Source: Methanosarcina acetivorans C2A
GTDB taxonomy: Archaea > Halobacteriota > Methanosarcinia > Methanosarcinales > Methanosarcinaceae
Length of the DNA: 64,000 nt
Reading direction: 5' to 3'
Assembly: GCF_000007345.1 (NCBI RefSeq)
Contig: NC_003552.1
Span: 1,736,001-1,800,000 of the forward strand
The translations under genes and the position numbers were made by a program. Position 1 is the first letter of the stretch; the number at the start of each line of letters is the position of its first letter. Below are positions 9,118-18,437 of this stretch, in pieces. The notes under the pieces are model-generated. The model saw nothing but the letters and a program-made list of their open reading frames with translations, was not told where the DNA came from and made no database searches.

Positions 9118-9747
9118 ATGAAGAAGTCCACTAAAAAGGAAAGTACACATTCTAAAGAAGAGAGCCAGACCCAGGCTGGAAATTCCGAAGCCCGGAAATC
9201 TGGACCTTCTACCAAAAAAGCCGGTGAAAAAACGGCAGAGCCTGAAAAAGCGACTGCAGGTTCCGGCACTGAAAAGAGTCCGGAAGCTGCCTGCAGAGAG
9301 GAAAACGAACTCCTAAAGGATCAACTTTTCCGGCTTGCAGCGGATTTTGATAACTTCAAAAAACGGACCGCCCGTCAGATGGAAGAAAACCGAAAAGCTG
9401 TGCTTGAACAGGTGCTTCTTGACTTTGTCGAAGTGACGGATAACTTCGAACGTGCCCTGAAATCTGCACAGACTGCAGAAGATATGGGTTCGATTGTAAG
9501 CGGAATCGAGCAGCTTTCAAAGCAGTTTTTCTCTATCCTGCAAAAGTACGGGCTTGAGAGAATCAAATGCGAAAAGGCAGGCGAATTTGACCCTCATAGA
9601 CATGAGGCTGTCCAGCACATAGAAACTTCCGAAGTTCCGGATAATACTATAGTTGATGTTTACAAACCGGGTTATTCCCTGAACGAAAAGGTTATCAGAC
9701 CCGCTCTGGTTTCAGTGGCAAGAAACCCCGACGAGACCGAAAAATAA
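9118..9747 (+). CDS. grpE: Nucleotide exchange factor GrpE
   Basis: This 209-residue protein catalyses ADP/ATP exchange on DnaK. The first 60 or so residues are a charged Lys/Glu/Ser-rich extension. A long helix (about 62-110) follows with the GrpE signature LAADFDNFKKRTARQ, then the beta-wing domain with HEAVQHIE and the ending VIRPALVSVARNP. It precedes dnaK and dnaJ in the bacterial order grpE-dnaK-dnaJ. The Hsp70 system of mesophilic archaea is generally held to have been acquired from bacteria. A GGGGAT element 7 nt before the ATG supports the start. Confidence 0.97.
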   Translation: MKKSTKKESTHSKEESQTQAGNSEARKSGPSTKKAGEKTAEPEKATAGSGTEKSPEAACREENELLKDQLFRLAADFDNFKKRTARQMEENRKAVLEQVLLDFVEVTDNFERALKSAQTAEDMGSIVSGIEQLSKQFFSILQKYGLERIKCEKAGEFDPHRHEAVQHIETSEVPDNTIVDVYKPGYSLNEKVIRPALVSVARNPDETEK

Positions 9748-10018
9748 AACTGATTAATTCAAAATCAGATGTAAACCGAACTTACATTTACACAGGTTAA
9801 ACTGAACTTACATTCAAATTCTACATTCAAATCGACACTAAATTCAATAACTTCTCCGGGCAGGCATCTAACAAATAGGTCCTGCCGATCAAGCAAAATA
9901 AGTTTATTAAGTATTTTCCGGGTTCCTTGACGGAAGTTTAACTGATTAATCTGAAAAACGACCTGACAAGGTAACCTAACTAAATAATTTGATTGATAAT
10001 TTACTATGAGGATATAAC

Positions 10019-11872
10019 ATGGCAAAGATACTGGGTATAGATCTTGGTACTACTAATTCGTGTATGGCAGTGATGGAAGGCGGGGACGCTGTCGTGCTCC
10101 CGAATGCCGAAGGAAGCAGAACGACTCCTTCAGTTGTTGGATTCTCCAAGAAAGGGGAGAAACTTGTGGGCCAGGTCGCAAAGCGGCAGGCAATTTCAAA
10201 CCCTGAGAACACTGTTTATTCCATTAAAAGGCACATGGGAGAAGCCAATTACAAAGTCACTCTTAACGGAAAAACATACACCCCGCAGGAAATTTCTGCG
10301 ATGATCCTCCAAAAGCTCAAAACGGAAGCAGAGGCTTATCTCGGAGAGACAATAAAACAAGCTGTTATTACAGTTCCTGCTTATTTCAACGATGCGCAGA
10401 GGCAGGCTACAAAGGATGCAGGTTCGATTGCAGGACTTGAAGTCCTGAGAATCATAAATGAACCCACAGCCGCATCCCTGGCTTACGGGCTTGACAAAGG
10501 AGATGTGGACCAGAAGATCCTTGTCTACGATCTCGGTGGCGGGACCTTTGACGTATCCATCCTTGAGCTCGGGGGCGGGGTCTTTGAGGTAAAGTCTACA
10601 AGTGGAGACACTCACCTTGGCGGAGATGACTTCGACCAGCGCGTTATCGATCACCTGCTCGCAGAATTTAAGAAAACCGAAGGAATTGACCTTTCCAAAG
10701 ATAAAGCTATCCTCCAGCGCCTGAAAGACGCTGCTGAAAAAGCAAAGATCGAGCTTTCTGGGGTCACCGTAACTAACATCAATCTCCCCTTCCTTACAGT
10801 CGGACCTGACGGGGAACCAAAACACATGGACATAGACCTGACCAGAGCCCAGTTCCAGAAGATGACTGAGGATCTCCTGGAAAAGACCCTCGTATCCATG
10901 CGCCGCGCCCTCAGCGATTCAAAGCTTACGCCAAATGACCTTGACAAAGTGATCCTTGTAGGAGGCGCGACAAGGATGCCTGCCGTGGTCGAACTTGTGG
11001 AGAACTTTACAGGCAAGAAGCCCTACAAGAACATCAACCCTGATGAGGCAGTTGCAATCGGTGCAGCCATTCAGGCAGGAGTGCTGGGCGGAGAAGTAAA
11101 AGATGTCCTTCTGCTCGACGTTACCCCCCTTACCCTGGGTATCGAAACCCTTGGAGGCATTGCAACCCCGCTTATCCAGAGGAACACCACCATTCCGACC
11201 AAAAAGAGCCAGATCTTCTCAACCGCTGCTGACAACCAGCCCTCGGTCGAGATCCATGTCCTGCAGGGAGAGCGCGGAATTGCTTCTGAAAACAAAACTC
11301 TTGGCAGGTTCACCCTTGACGGTATACCCCCGGCTCCGAGAGGCATTCCTCAGATCGAGGTTGCCTTTGACATTGATGCAAACGGGATTCTGCACGTGAA
11401 TGCAAAGGACCTGGGCACAGGAAAGGAACAGTCCATTTCCATCCAGAAACCAGGCGGACTTTCCGATGCAGAAATCGAGCGCATGGTTAAGGACGCGGAA
11501 CTCCACGCCGAAGAAGACAAGAAGCGCAAGGAAGAAGTCGAAACCAGAAACAACGCCGAAGCCCTGATCAATGCCGCAGAAAAGACTATCAAGGAAGCCG
11601 GCGATGTAGCTACCGAAGACCAGAAGTCAAAAGTCAATGCTGCAATCGAAGACCTGAAGAAAGCCCTTGAAGGCAAGGACACCGAAGAAGTCAAGGCAAA
11701 GACAGAAGCTCTTCAGGAAGCCGTATACCCGATTTCGACGGCCATGTACCAGAAAGCCCAGCAGGAGGCTCAACAGGCTTCAGGTGAAGCGGGCAGCGCT
11801 GATGCAAGGGGTCCTGATGAGACCGTCGTTGACGCCGACTACGAAGTAGTTGACGACGAAAAGCGTAAGTAA
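10019..11872 (+). CDS. dnaK: Chaperone DnaK (Hsp70)
   Basis: This 617-residue Hsp70 begins [19 protein letters not shown] (phosphate-1 motif). It has [15 protein letters not shown] (phosphate-2) and [15 protein letters not shown] (adenosine motif) in the ATPase domain. The substrate-binding domain starts near residue 365 ([16 protein letters not shown]), and a helical lid ends in an acidic tail, [13 protein letters not shown]. It refolds proteins through ATP cycles driven by DnaJ and GrpE, both encoded here. A GAGGAT ribosome-binding site precedes the ATG, and 271 bp separate it from grpE, so it may also have its own promoter. Length and motifs are complete. Confidence 0.98.
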   Translation: MAKILGIDLGTTNSCMAVMEGGDAVVLPNAEGSRTTPSVVGFSKKGEKLVGQVAKRQAISNPENTVYSIKRHMGEANYKVTLNGKTYTPQEISAMILQKLKTEAEAYLGETIKQAVITVPAYFNDAQRQATKDAGSIAGLEVLRIINEPTAASLAYGLDKGDVDQKILVYDLGGGTFDVSILELGGGVFEVKSTSGDTHLGGDDFDQRVIDHLLAEFKKTEGIDLSKDKAILQRLKDAAEKAKIELSGVTVTNINLPFLTVGPDGEPKHMDIDLTRAQFQKMTEDLLEKTLVSMRRALSDSKLTPNDLDKVILVGGATRMPAVVELVENFTGKKPYKNINPDEAVAIGAAIQAGVLGGEVKDVLLLDVTPLTLGIETLGGIATPLIQRNTTIPTKKSQIFSTAADNQPSVEIHVLQGERGIASENKTLGRFTLDGIPPAPRGIPQIEVAFDIDANGILHVNAKDLGTGKEQSISIQKPGGLSDAEIERMVKDAELHAEEDKKRKEEVETRNNAEALINAAEKTIKEAGDVATEDQKSKVNAAIEDLKKALEGKDTEEVKAKTEALQEAVYPISTAMYQKAQQEAQQASGEAGSADARGPDETVVDADYEVVDDEKRK

Positions 11873-11901
11873 ATAAAGAAGAATTAACAGTAACAGAAGA
11901 T

Positions 11902-11963
11902 GCCTGGGAATTCCCAGGCCTGACCGGAAACCTGGGAACAGGTTCCGTCTCCTTTATTTTTTT
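11902..11963 (+). terminator. Double hairpin followed by T-tract between dnaK and dnaJ
   Basis: A perfect 18-bp palindrome GCCTGGGAATTCCCAGGC (11902-11919) is followed by a second hairpin (11926-11946; stem of 8 pairs with one bulged A, loop GGAA). A T-rich tract at 11954-11961 comes next, just before dnaJ. This arrangement could attenuate transcription into dnaJ or be an RNA-processing site that sets the DnaK:DnaJ ratio. Confidence 0.6.
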
Positions 11964-11982
11964 AAAACTACAGGGAATCCTG

Positions 11983-13131
11983 ATGGCTACCAAACGTGAT
12001 TATTACGAAATTCTCGGACTACCTAAAGATGCCTCAGTCGAAGATATAAAGAAAACCTACCGGAAACTTGCACTGCAGTACCATCCTGACAGAAACAAGG
12101 ATCCCGGAGCTGAGGACAAATTCAAGGAAATATCCGAGGCTTACGCCGTTCTTTCAGACACGGAAAAACGGGCTCAGTACGACCGCTTCGGGCATGCCGG
12201 AATAGATAATCAATACAGTGCAGAGGACATCTTCAGAGGCGCGGACTTTGGCGGGTTCGGAGACATTTTTGAAATGTTTTTCGGAGGCGGCAGAAGAGGT
12301 GGGCCCATGGGTCCGAGGAGAGGTTCGGACCTCCAGTATGACCTCTATATAACCTTCGAGGAAGCTGCTTTCGGTGTCCGTAAGGATATAGATATCCCAA
12401 GGACAGAAAGGTGTTCCACCTGTTCAGGCACAGGAGCAAAACCGGGAACAAGCCCGAAGCGCTGCCCGACCTGCGGCGGTACAGGACAGGTCCGCACCAC
12501 CCGTTCAACTTTGGGGATGCAGTTCATAAGCACCACCACCTGTAGTACCTGTCACGGCAGAGGCCAGATAATTGAGTCCCCATGTCCTGTTTGCGGCGGG
12601 GCGGGCAGAGTCCGGAATAAGAGAACAATAACAGTTAACGTACCTGCAGGAGCTGACTCAGGCATGAGCCTCAGGCTCAGCGGAGAAGGTGATTCAGGAG
12701 AGCCGGGGGCACCCTCAGGAGACCTTTATATTATCATCCACGTGATGGAACACAGGCATTTCAAGCGGGTCGATTACGATGTAATCTCCGAACTGTCAAT
12801 AACCTTCACCCAGGCCGCACTCGGAGCCGATGTTATGGTTGATACCCTTTACGGCAAGGTCAAAATGAACATCCCGGCAGGGACTCAGACCCATTCCGTT
12901 TTCAGGCTCAGGGACAAAGGCATACAGCGCCTCCATGGACACGGCAAAGGGGACCAGCTCGTAAGAGTGATAATTAAGACTCCTACAAAGCTCAATCAGG
13001 AACAGAAAGAGCTGCTCCGCCAGTTTGAGAATCTGAGCAAAGGAAAGAAGCCCCAAGAGGAGGAAAAAAGTAAAGCCGAAAAGCATAAAAAAGGGATTTT
13101 TGAAAAAGTAAAAGATGCCTTTGAAAGTTGA
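11983..13131 (+). CDS. dnaJ: Chaperone DnaJ (type I Hsp40)
   Basis: This 382-residue type I J-protein has all domains. The J domain carries the HPD motif at residues 34-36, followed by a Gly/Phe-rich segment (about 68-110). A zinc-binding domain has four CxxCxGxG-type repeats ([32 protein letters not shown]), and C-terminal substrate-binding domains end in a Lys-rich tail. It stimulates the DnaK ATPase and delivers unfolded clients. It lies 110 bp after dnaK, past two hairpins. T-rich sequence after the stop (13160-13215) is a plausible archaeal transcription end. Confidence 0.98.
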   Translation: MATKRDYYEILGLPKDASVEDIKKTYRKLALQYHPDRNKDPGAEDKFKEISEAYAVLSDTEKRAQYDRFGHAGIDNQYSAEDIFRGADFGGFGDIFEMFFGGGRRGGPMGPRRGSDLQYDLYITFEEAAFGVRKDIDIPRTERCSTCSGTGAKPGTSPKRCPTCGGTGQVRTTRSTLGMQFISTTTCSTCHGRGQIIESPCPVCGGAGRVRNKRTITVNVPAGADSGMSLRLSGEGDSGEPGAPSGDLYIIIHVMEHRHFKRVDYDVISELSITFTQAALGADVMVDTLYGKVKMNIPAGTQTHSVFRLRDKGIQRLHGHGKGDQLVRVIIKTPTKLNQEQKELLRQFENLSKGKKPQEEEKSKAEKHKKGIFEKVKDAFES

Positions 13132-13659
13132 AAAAACTTCGGCTTAAATTCTAATTTTTCAGATCTTTTTTAATTTTCTATTTTTTCCCTTTTACACACT
13201 TTTTTCTTTTCTCTTTTGTTCTCTATTTCATGAAGAATTCTCTGTGTAGAATTCCTTTTTTCTTTATAGAATTTCTTTATATCAAGACTATTTTCTATAC
13301 TGGAAGCTTGAAAAACATTTATATATACCTGTTTAATTCTATGCTAAGAATCATACTTACTTCGCAAAAGCATAGGTTCGAAAAATTCTGGTTTGCAAAA
13401 CGTTAATTTCCAGAGATGATAAACACGCTGATTAATTTTACTACAACGGATCACGTATCAGGCGGCATTTTACGCTTAAGGATTGAACCTGACATATTCT
13501 ATATGTTTATTTTAGCTTTATTTACTTTGACTGCTTTCACTTCGGTTATTTTTATTCGAATCTTTTCGTTCTTTTTAATCTGTCCTATGCTCATTGCTTC
13601 TGGTTCGGTAATTTTTACAGTGGTAGATTCATTAAAAACAGTTTTTTTGAAGGTGTTCT
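13132..13659 (+). promoter_or_regulatory. Intergenic region with a TATA box and long leader of trkA1
   Basis: The first 130 bp after dnaJ are T-rich and probably end the heat-shock transcript. An archaeal-type TATA box, TTTATATATA (13318-13327), preceded by an A-rich element, would start transcription about 25 nt downstream. That leaves a leader of about 310 nt before trkA1. The leader contains an open frame (13416-13724) with hydrophobic stretches that runs into trkA1 in another frame and has no ribosome-binding site, so I do not call it a gene. Confidence 0.45.
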
Positions 13660-15006
13660 ATGAAGGCTGTAATTATTGGTGCAGGGGAAGTAGGCTATCA
13701 TATTGCAAAAGCCCTCTCCTCTAAAAATGATGTGGTAATTATAGAAAAAGACGAGGAAGCAGCAAAAAGAGCAGATGAACTTGACGTGCTCGTGGTAGAA
13801 GGAAACGGCGCGAACGCAGACATTCTTTCAAAATTTCTGCATAATGCCGATCTGCTTGTAGCTGTTACGGGGGTTGATGAGGTCAACATTGTTACCTGCA
13901 TGACCACCAAACTCATTACAAGAAACAAACTCAGCTGGAAGGATACAAAGACCATAGCGAGGGTTAGCAATCCTGACTATATAGATTCCCCTCTTACGTC
14001 AAGAGCTCAGGTTGGCGTCGACCTTATGATCTGCCCTGAACTTGCACTCGCATCGGAAGTTGCTGACGTGCTCTCCAGTCCCTCTGCCATAGATGCGGAA
14101 ATGTTTGCCGAGGGAAAAGTAAAGATGACCGAGTTTGCAATAAACCCGGGAAGCAGACTCGTAGGAAAGCAGATGCAGGACCTTCGGCTTGCAGACTGTT
14201 GCATTGTCAGTGCGGTTTTCCGTGAAGACCAGATCATAATTCCCCACGGAGACGATTTAATCAAGGCAAACGACCACATGGTAGTTGTGGGCAAGCCCGA
14301 AGCTATAGAAAACCTTGAGAACGTTTTCGGGAATGAAGTGCCCCACCGAAACAGAATTCTCCTTATTGGCTGCGGAACTGTGGGCTTCTATCTGGCAAAA
14401 CTGATTGACAGGGAAGAAAACGCTGATTTGAGGATTATTGAATACAGGAGGGGCCGCTGCATAGAAGTTGCCGAGATGCTGGAAAATGCCCTTGTGCTCA
14501 ACGGGGATGGCACTGATGTCAACCTTCTAAAGGAAGAAAATATTGAGGACATGGACGTTGTTGTTGCGGTTACGGACAGCGACGAAAAGAACCTGCTCTG
14601 CGCCCTGCTTGCAAAGCAGCTTGGAGCAAAAAAGGTAATTGCCAGGGCTGACCGCTCGGACTACCTGCCTCTTTTCGAAATGGTAGGAATCGACATGGCC
14701 GTAAGCCCCAGGGAAGCAACCGTAAACGAGGTCCTCAAACTTACCATGGGCAAAGGCATACAGACGCTCACAACTATCGAAGGCGAAAAAGCTGAAATCA
14801 TAGAATATACGGCTTCCGAGAGGTCAAAAATTGTCGGCAAACCCTTAAACAAGGTAAAGTTCCCCAAAGGAGCTCTTATCAATATGGTAGTACGCGGAAA
14901 AGAGACTATAATTCCAAGGGGGGGTTTCACTATCAACAACGGAGACCGTGTAGTTATTTTCTCGATGGCTTCTGCGGTTTCCGAAGTGGAAAAATTCTTC
15001 AAATAA
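13660..15006 (+). CDS. trkA: Trk potassium uptake regulator TrkA (copy 1)
   Basis: This 448-residue cytosolic gating subunit is a double RCK protein. The first Rossmann site is GAGEVG at residues 7-12, the second IGCGTVG at 236-242, and each is followed by a TrkA-C (RCK-C) domain (about 140-220 and 365-448). TrkA binds NAD(H) or ATP and opens the TrkH channel subunit encoded 24 bp downstream, so the two genes form an operon. A close paralogue lies at 17036. The middle and second half of the two proteins are almost identical, for example around GRCIEVAEMLENAL. Confidence 0.96.
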   Translation: MKAVIIGAGEVGYHIAKALSSKNDVVIIEKDEEAAKRADELDVLVVEGNGANADILSKFLHNADLLVAVTGVDEVNIVTCMTTKLITRNKLSWKDTKTIARVSNPDYIDSPLTSRAQVGVDLMICPELALASEVADVLSSPSAIDAEMFAEGKVKMTEFAINPGSRLVGKQMQDLRLADCCIVSAVFREDQIIIPHGDDLIKANDHMVVVGKPEAIENLENVFGNEVPHRNRILLIGCGTVGFYLAKLIDREENADLRIIEYRRGRCIEVAEMLENALVLNGDGTDVNLLKEENIEDMDVVVAVTDSDEKNLLCALLAKQLGAKKVIARADRSDYLPLFEMVGIDMAVSPREATVNEVLKLTMGKGIQTLTTIEGEKAEIIEYTASERSKIVGKPLNKVKFPKGALINMVVRGKETIIPRGGFTINNGDRVVIFSMASAVSEVEKFFK

Positions 15007-15030
15007 GTTTTCTGAAGAAGGAGTTTTTCC

Positions 15031-16461
15031 ATGAATGATAAAGCTATTTTTAACGCCCTGGGGAAAATTCTGGTGCTTCTGGCTTTTACCATGCTTGTTC
15101 CCCTTTTTGTGGCTCTTTACTACAGGGAACCCCTGGAGCCATTTCTGGTCTCTACTTTAGTAACATTTCTTGCAGGCCTGATCCTGGCGCGTATAAATGA
15201 GAATGCCGACTGGCAGCAGAAGGAAGCGCTTGCCATTGTGGCTCTGAGCTGGCTTGCAGCAGCAATTTTCGGGGCGATCCCCTTCCTTTTCGAGGGGATT
15301 TCCTTTCTTGATGCGGTCTTTGAAACGATGTCGGGTTTTACTTCCACAGGGTCAACAATTCTTGTCAATATCGAGAGTTATTCAAGGAGTCTTCTTTTCT
15401 GGCGGTCTTTTACGCAGTGGCTCGGAGGCATGGGAATTATCGTACTCTTCATTGCTATCCTGCCAAAACTGGGAGTTGCCGGACGCCAGCTTTTCCGGGC
15501 TGAAGCCCCGGGCCCTACTGAAGATAAGCTAAAACCGAGAATAAAAGATACGGCAAAGATCCTGTGGGCCCTTTATGTCCTTATATCTGCTCTTGAAGTT
15601 CTGGCCCTGATGCTGGCAGGGATTTCCCTTTACGATTCCCTCACCCATACCTTTGCCTGTATGGCCTGCGGCGGATTTTCCTCTTACGGAGCAGGGATCG
15701 AAGCTTTTGGAAGCCCCCTAATCGAGTTTATCCTTACCTTTTTCATGTTTGCAGCCGGGGCGAACTTTGCCCTCTATTACCGGGCAGTCCGCATTGATAA
15801 GAACCTCCTGTTCAGGGATGAGGAATTCAGAGCCTATGCATCCTTTCTTCTGGGTTTTACAGGCTTGCTTACCCTTGTCCTGTACAAAGACATGGGACTT
15901 TCCCTTTTCAATTCCATCCGCTACGCCTCGTTCCAGATAACATCGGTTATGACAGCCACGGGCTTTGCCTCGGTCGACTTTAATCGGTGGAAAGACTCCG
16001 CAAAGGTCCTGGTTCTTGCAGTCATGTTCATAGGAGGCTGTGCGGGTTCCACGGGAGGAGGAATGAAGGTTGTGCGTTTTCTGCTGATGTTGAAATACGC
16101 AAGAAGAGAACTCTTTAAATTTATTCATCCAAAAGTTGTGAGACCTATCCGCTTCAACGGAAGAGCAGTTTCTGATGACGTTTTGCAGTCGATACTTTCT
16201 TTTGTTGTGATCTACATCTCCGTCTTTGTTTTCAGCTCAATGCTTCTGACCCTGCTCGGGGTCGAGCTCATCAGCTCGATTACAGCTTCGATAACAACCC
16301 TCGGAAACATCGGGCCGGGTTTTAATCTTTTTGGCCCTATGGAAAACTTTGAGTCTCTTCTTCCGCTGGGTAAAATTATTCTTATCACTAATATGTGGAT
16401 TGGCAGGCTGGAATTATACACCGTACTGGTACTCTTCACAAGTGACTTCTGGCACTCCTGA
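15031..16461 (+). CDS. trkH: Trk potassium uptake channel subunit TrkH (copy 1)
   Basis: This 476-residue membrane protein of the TrkH/KtrB superfamily has four M1-P-M2 repeats. The selectivity-filter glycines can be seen in four P-loops: SGFTSTGSTI, CGGFSSYG, TATGFASVD and TLGNIGPG. Two N-terminal helices precede the first repeat. It forms the potassium-conducting pore across the cytoplasmic membrane with TrkA on the inside. It starts 24 bp after trkA1, with GAAGGAG as the ribosome-binding site. A second trkA-trkH module follows after repeat arrays. Confidence 0.96.
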   Translation: MNDKAIFNALGKILVLLAFTMLVPLFVALYYREPLEPFLVSTLVTFLAGLILARINENADWQQKEALAIVALSWLAAAIFGAIPFLFEGISFLDAVFETMSGFTSTGSTILVNIESYSRSLLFWRSFTQWLGGMGIIVLFIAILPKLGVAGRQLFRAEAPGPTEDKLKPRIKDTAKILWALYVLISALEVLALMLAGISLYDSLTHTFACMACGGFSSYGAGIEAFGSPLIEFILTFFMFAAGANFALYYRAVRIDKNLLFRDEEFRAYASFLLGFTGLLTLVLYKDMGLSLFNSIRYASFQITSVMTATGFASVDFNRWKDSAKVLVLAVMFIGGCAGSTGGGMKVVRFLLMLKYARRELFKFIHPKVVRPIRFNGRAVSDDVLQSILSFVVIYISVFVFSSMLLTLLGVELISSITASITTLGNIGPGFNLFGPMENFESLLPLGKIILITNMWIGRLELYTVLVLFTSDFWHS

Positions 16462-16520
16462 ACCGGAGATATCTACTGGCTCAAAAAAGGCTGGTTTTGA
16501 ACCTCTTCAGGCCCCTTTTT

Positions 16521-16631
16521 CAGTTTTTCTGTATCTCTGTTTCTCAGTTTTTCTGTATCTCTGTTTCTCAGTTTTTCTGTATCTCTGTTTCTCAGTTTTT
16601 CTATATTTCTGTTTCTCAGTTTTTCTGTTTT
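16521..16631 (+). repeat. Tandem repeat, 24-bp unit, about 4.6 copies
   Basis: A T-rich 24-bp unit built on CAGTTTTTCTGTATCTCTG starts at 16521, 16545, 16569 and 16593 (the last a variant with CTATATTTCT), with a partial fifth copy to 16631. It begins 60 bp after the trkH1 stop. Reading frames through it are only repetitive translations. Its pyrimidine-rich strand could act in transcription termination after trkH1. Confidence 0.9.
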
Positions 16632-16707
16632 TTCCGGGTATCCAGAAATTTAATTTCCACTTCTGACCACAGATATGCCTGAACTCTCATCAGTTCTGTG
16701 GTTTTAG

Positions 16708-16938
16708 ATGATTGTTTATACGGTACAATATACGGAATGATTATTTATACGGTACAATATACGGAATGATTATTTATACGGTACAATATACGGAATGATT
16801 ATTTATACGGTACAATATACGGAATGATTGTTTATACGGTACAATATACGGAATGATTATTTATACGGTACAATATACAGGATGATTGTTTATACGGTAC
16901 AATATACAGGATGATTATTTATACGGTACAACATACTA
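16708..16938 (+). repeat. Tandem repeat, 29-bp unit, eight copies
   Basis: A 29-bp unit containing TTTATACGGTACAATATAC begins at 16708 and recurs every 29 bp (16737, 16766, 16795, 16824, 16853, 16882, 16911); the last copy is degenerate at its end. Differences are limited to a few positions (G/A in GATTGTTT or GATTATTT, and ACGGA or ACAGG). It lies about 100 bp upstream of trkA2. It is not a CRISPR: there are no unique spacers. Confidence 0.93.
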
Positions 16939-17035
16939 ATTCTTAGAAATATACCCATTTACGGTTTCTTTTTTCCAAAGAATACTTAAGCAAGCAGGTA
17001 ATATCTGAGAACATTCTTTTCTTCGAGGGAATCTT

Positions 17036-18382
17036 ATGAAAGCAGTGGTTATCGGCGCAGGTGAAGTGGGATATCATATCGCAAAATTTCTTTCCCTCAC
17101 GCATGATGTTATTGTTATCGAAAACAATGAGGACGCCCTGAGGCGGGCGGATGAACTGGATGTTCAGGTCGTGGAAGGGAACGGAGCAAATGCTGATATT
17201 CTTGCCAGCGTCCTTCCGGATGTGGATATTCTCGTTGCGGTCACCGGCGTTGATGAAGTTAATATTGTTGCCTGCATGACCGCAAAGCTGATCATACGAT
17301 CCCATCCCGGCTGGAAGGAAACGAAGACTATTGCCAGAGTTAGCAACCCTGACTATATCGATGTGCCTGTCACTTCCAGAGCTCAGGTGGGTGTGGACAT
17401 CATGATCTGCCCCGAACTTGCGCTTGCCTCGGAGGTCGCCGAGGTGCTTTCAAACCCTTCTGCAATAGATGCGGAAATGTTTGCAGGGGGCAAAGTTCAG
17501 ATGATGGAATTTGCCATCCGCCCTGACAACAGGTACGTAGGAAAACATATGCAGGACCTCAGACTTGACGACTGCTGCATTGTCAGTGCTATTTTCAGGG
17601 AAAAAGAAATAATCATTCCCCGTGGAGACGATTTAATCAAGGCAAATGACCGCATGGTAGTTGTGGGCAAGCCCAGGGCCATGGAAAACCTTGAGAGCGT
17701 CTTCGGGGACAAAGAGTCTCACAGAAACAGAATTCTTCTTATCGGCTGCGGAATTGTGGGCTTCTACCTTGCAAAAATTATCGATAAGGATGAAAACGCG
17801 GATCTCAAGGTCATTGAGTACCGTAAAAGTCGCTGCATAGAAGTTGCCGAGATGCTGGAAAACGCCCTTATCCTCAACGGGGATGGGACTGATGTCAGCC
17901 TTTTAAAGGAAGAAAATATTGAGGATATGGACGTTGTCGTTGCGGTTACGGACAGTGACGAAAAAAACCTGCTCTGTTCCCTGCTTGCAAAGCAAATGGG
18001 CGCCAAAAAAGTGATTGCAAGAGCTGACCGCTCGGATTATGTGCCTCTTTTCGAAATGGTTGGAATCGACATTGCAGTAAGCCCGAGAGCAGCAACCGTA
18101 AATGAGGTCCTCAAGCTCACTATGGGTAAAGGTATAGAAACCCTTGCAACGCTTGAGGGCGAAAAAGCCGAAATTATTGAGTATACCGCATCCAGGCAGT
18201 CAAAAATCGTGGGAAAAACACTCAGCAAGGTCAAGTTTCCCAAAGGGGCAATTATCACCATGGTGGTTCATAAGGATGAAGTCGTTATTCCCAGAGGTGA
18301 TTCCATAATATGGGAAGGGGACAGAGTGATCGTTTTTGCCCTTTCTTCCGCAGTTCCTTATGTTGAGAAGCTGTTTAAGTAA
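17036..18382 (+). CDS. trkA: Trk potassium uptake regulator TrkA (copy 2)
   Basis: This 448-residue paralogue of the protein at 13660 has the same length and the same two RCK modules: GAGEVG at 7-12 and IGCGIVG near 236-242. It gates the adjacent TrkH2 in response to nucleotide. Divergence from copy 1 is spread evenly and the reading frame is intact, so both copies appear functional. A 55-bp spacer separates it from trkH2. The 29-bp repeat array upstream makes a different expression pattern from copy 1 plausible. Confidence 0.96.
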   Translation: MKAVVIGAGEVGYHIAKFLSLTHDVIVIENNEDALRRADELDVQVVEGNGANADILASVLPDVDILVAVTGVDEVNIVACMTAKLIIRSHPGWKETKTIARVSNPDYIDVPVTSRAQVGVDIMICPELALASEVAEVLSNPSAIDAEMFAGGKVQMMEFAIRPDNRYVGKHMQDLRLDDCCIVSAIFREKEIIIPRGDDLIKANDRMVVVGKPRAMENLESVFGDKESHRNRILLIGCGIVGFYLAKIIDKDENADLKVIEYRKSRCIEVAEMLENALILNGDGTDVSLLKEENIEDMDVVVAVTDSDEKNLLCSLLAKQMGAKKVIARADRSDYVPLFEMVGIDIAVSPRAATVNEVLKLTMGKGIETLATLEGEKAEIIEYTASRQSKIVGKTLSKVKFPKGAIITMVVHKDEVVIPRGDSIIWEGDRVIVFALSSAVPYVEKLFK

Positions 18383-18437
18383 GGAATAAATATGAATACA
18401 TTGAAAGGGTCATAGCTGCAAAAAACAGAGGATCGGC

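Noticed and set aside
13416-13724. 102-residue frame with hydrophobic stretches in the trkA1 leader
   Set aside because: No ribosome-binding site; it runs 65 bases into trkA1 in another frame and its last third is simply the shifted trkA sequence.
16331-16682. Frames with repeated FLYLCFSV or FCISVSQF motifs
   Set aside because: They are translations of the 24-bp tandem repeat, partly overlapping trkH1, with no independent protein features.
16708-16938. Possible CRISPR array
   Set aside because: Units follow each other directly every 29 bp with no unique spacers, and no cas gene is in the window.
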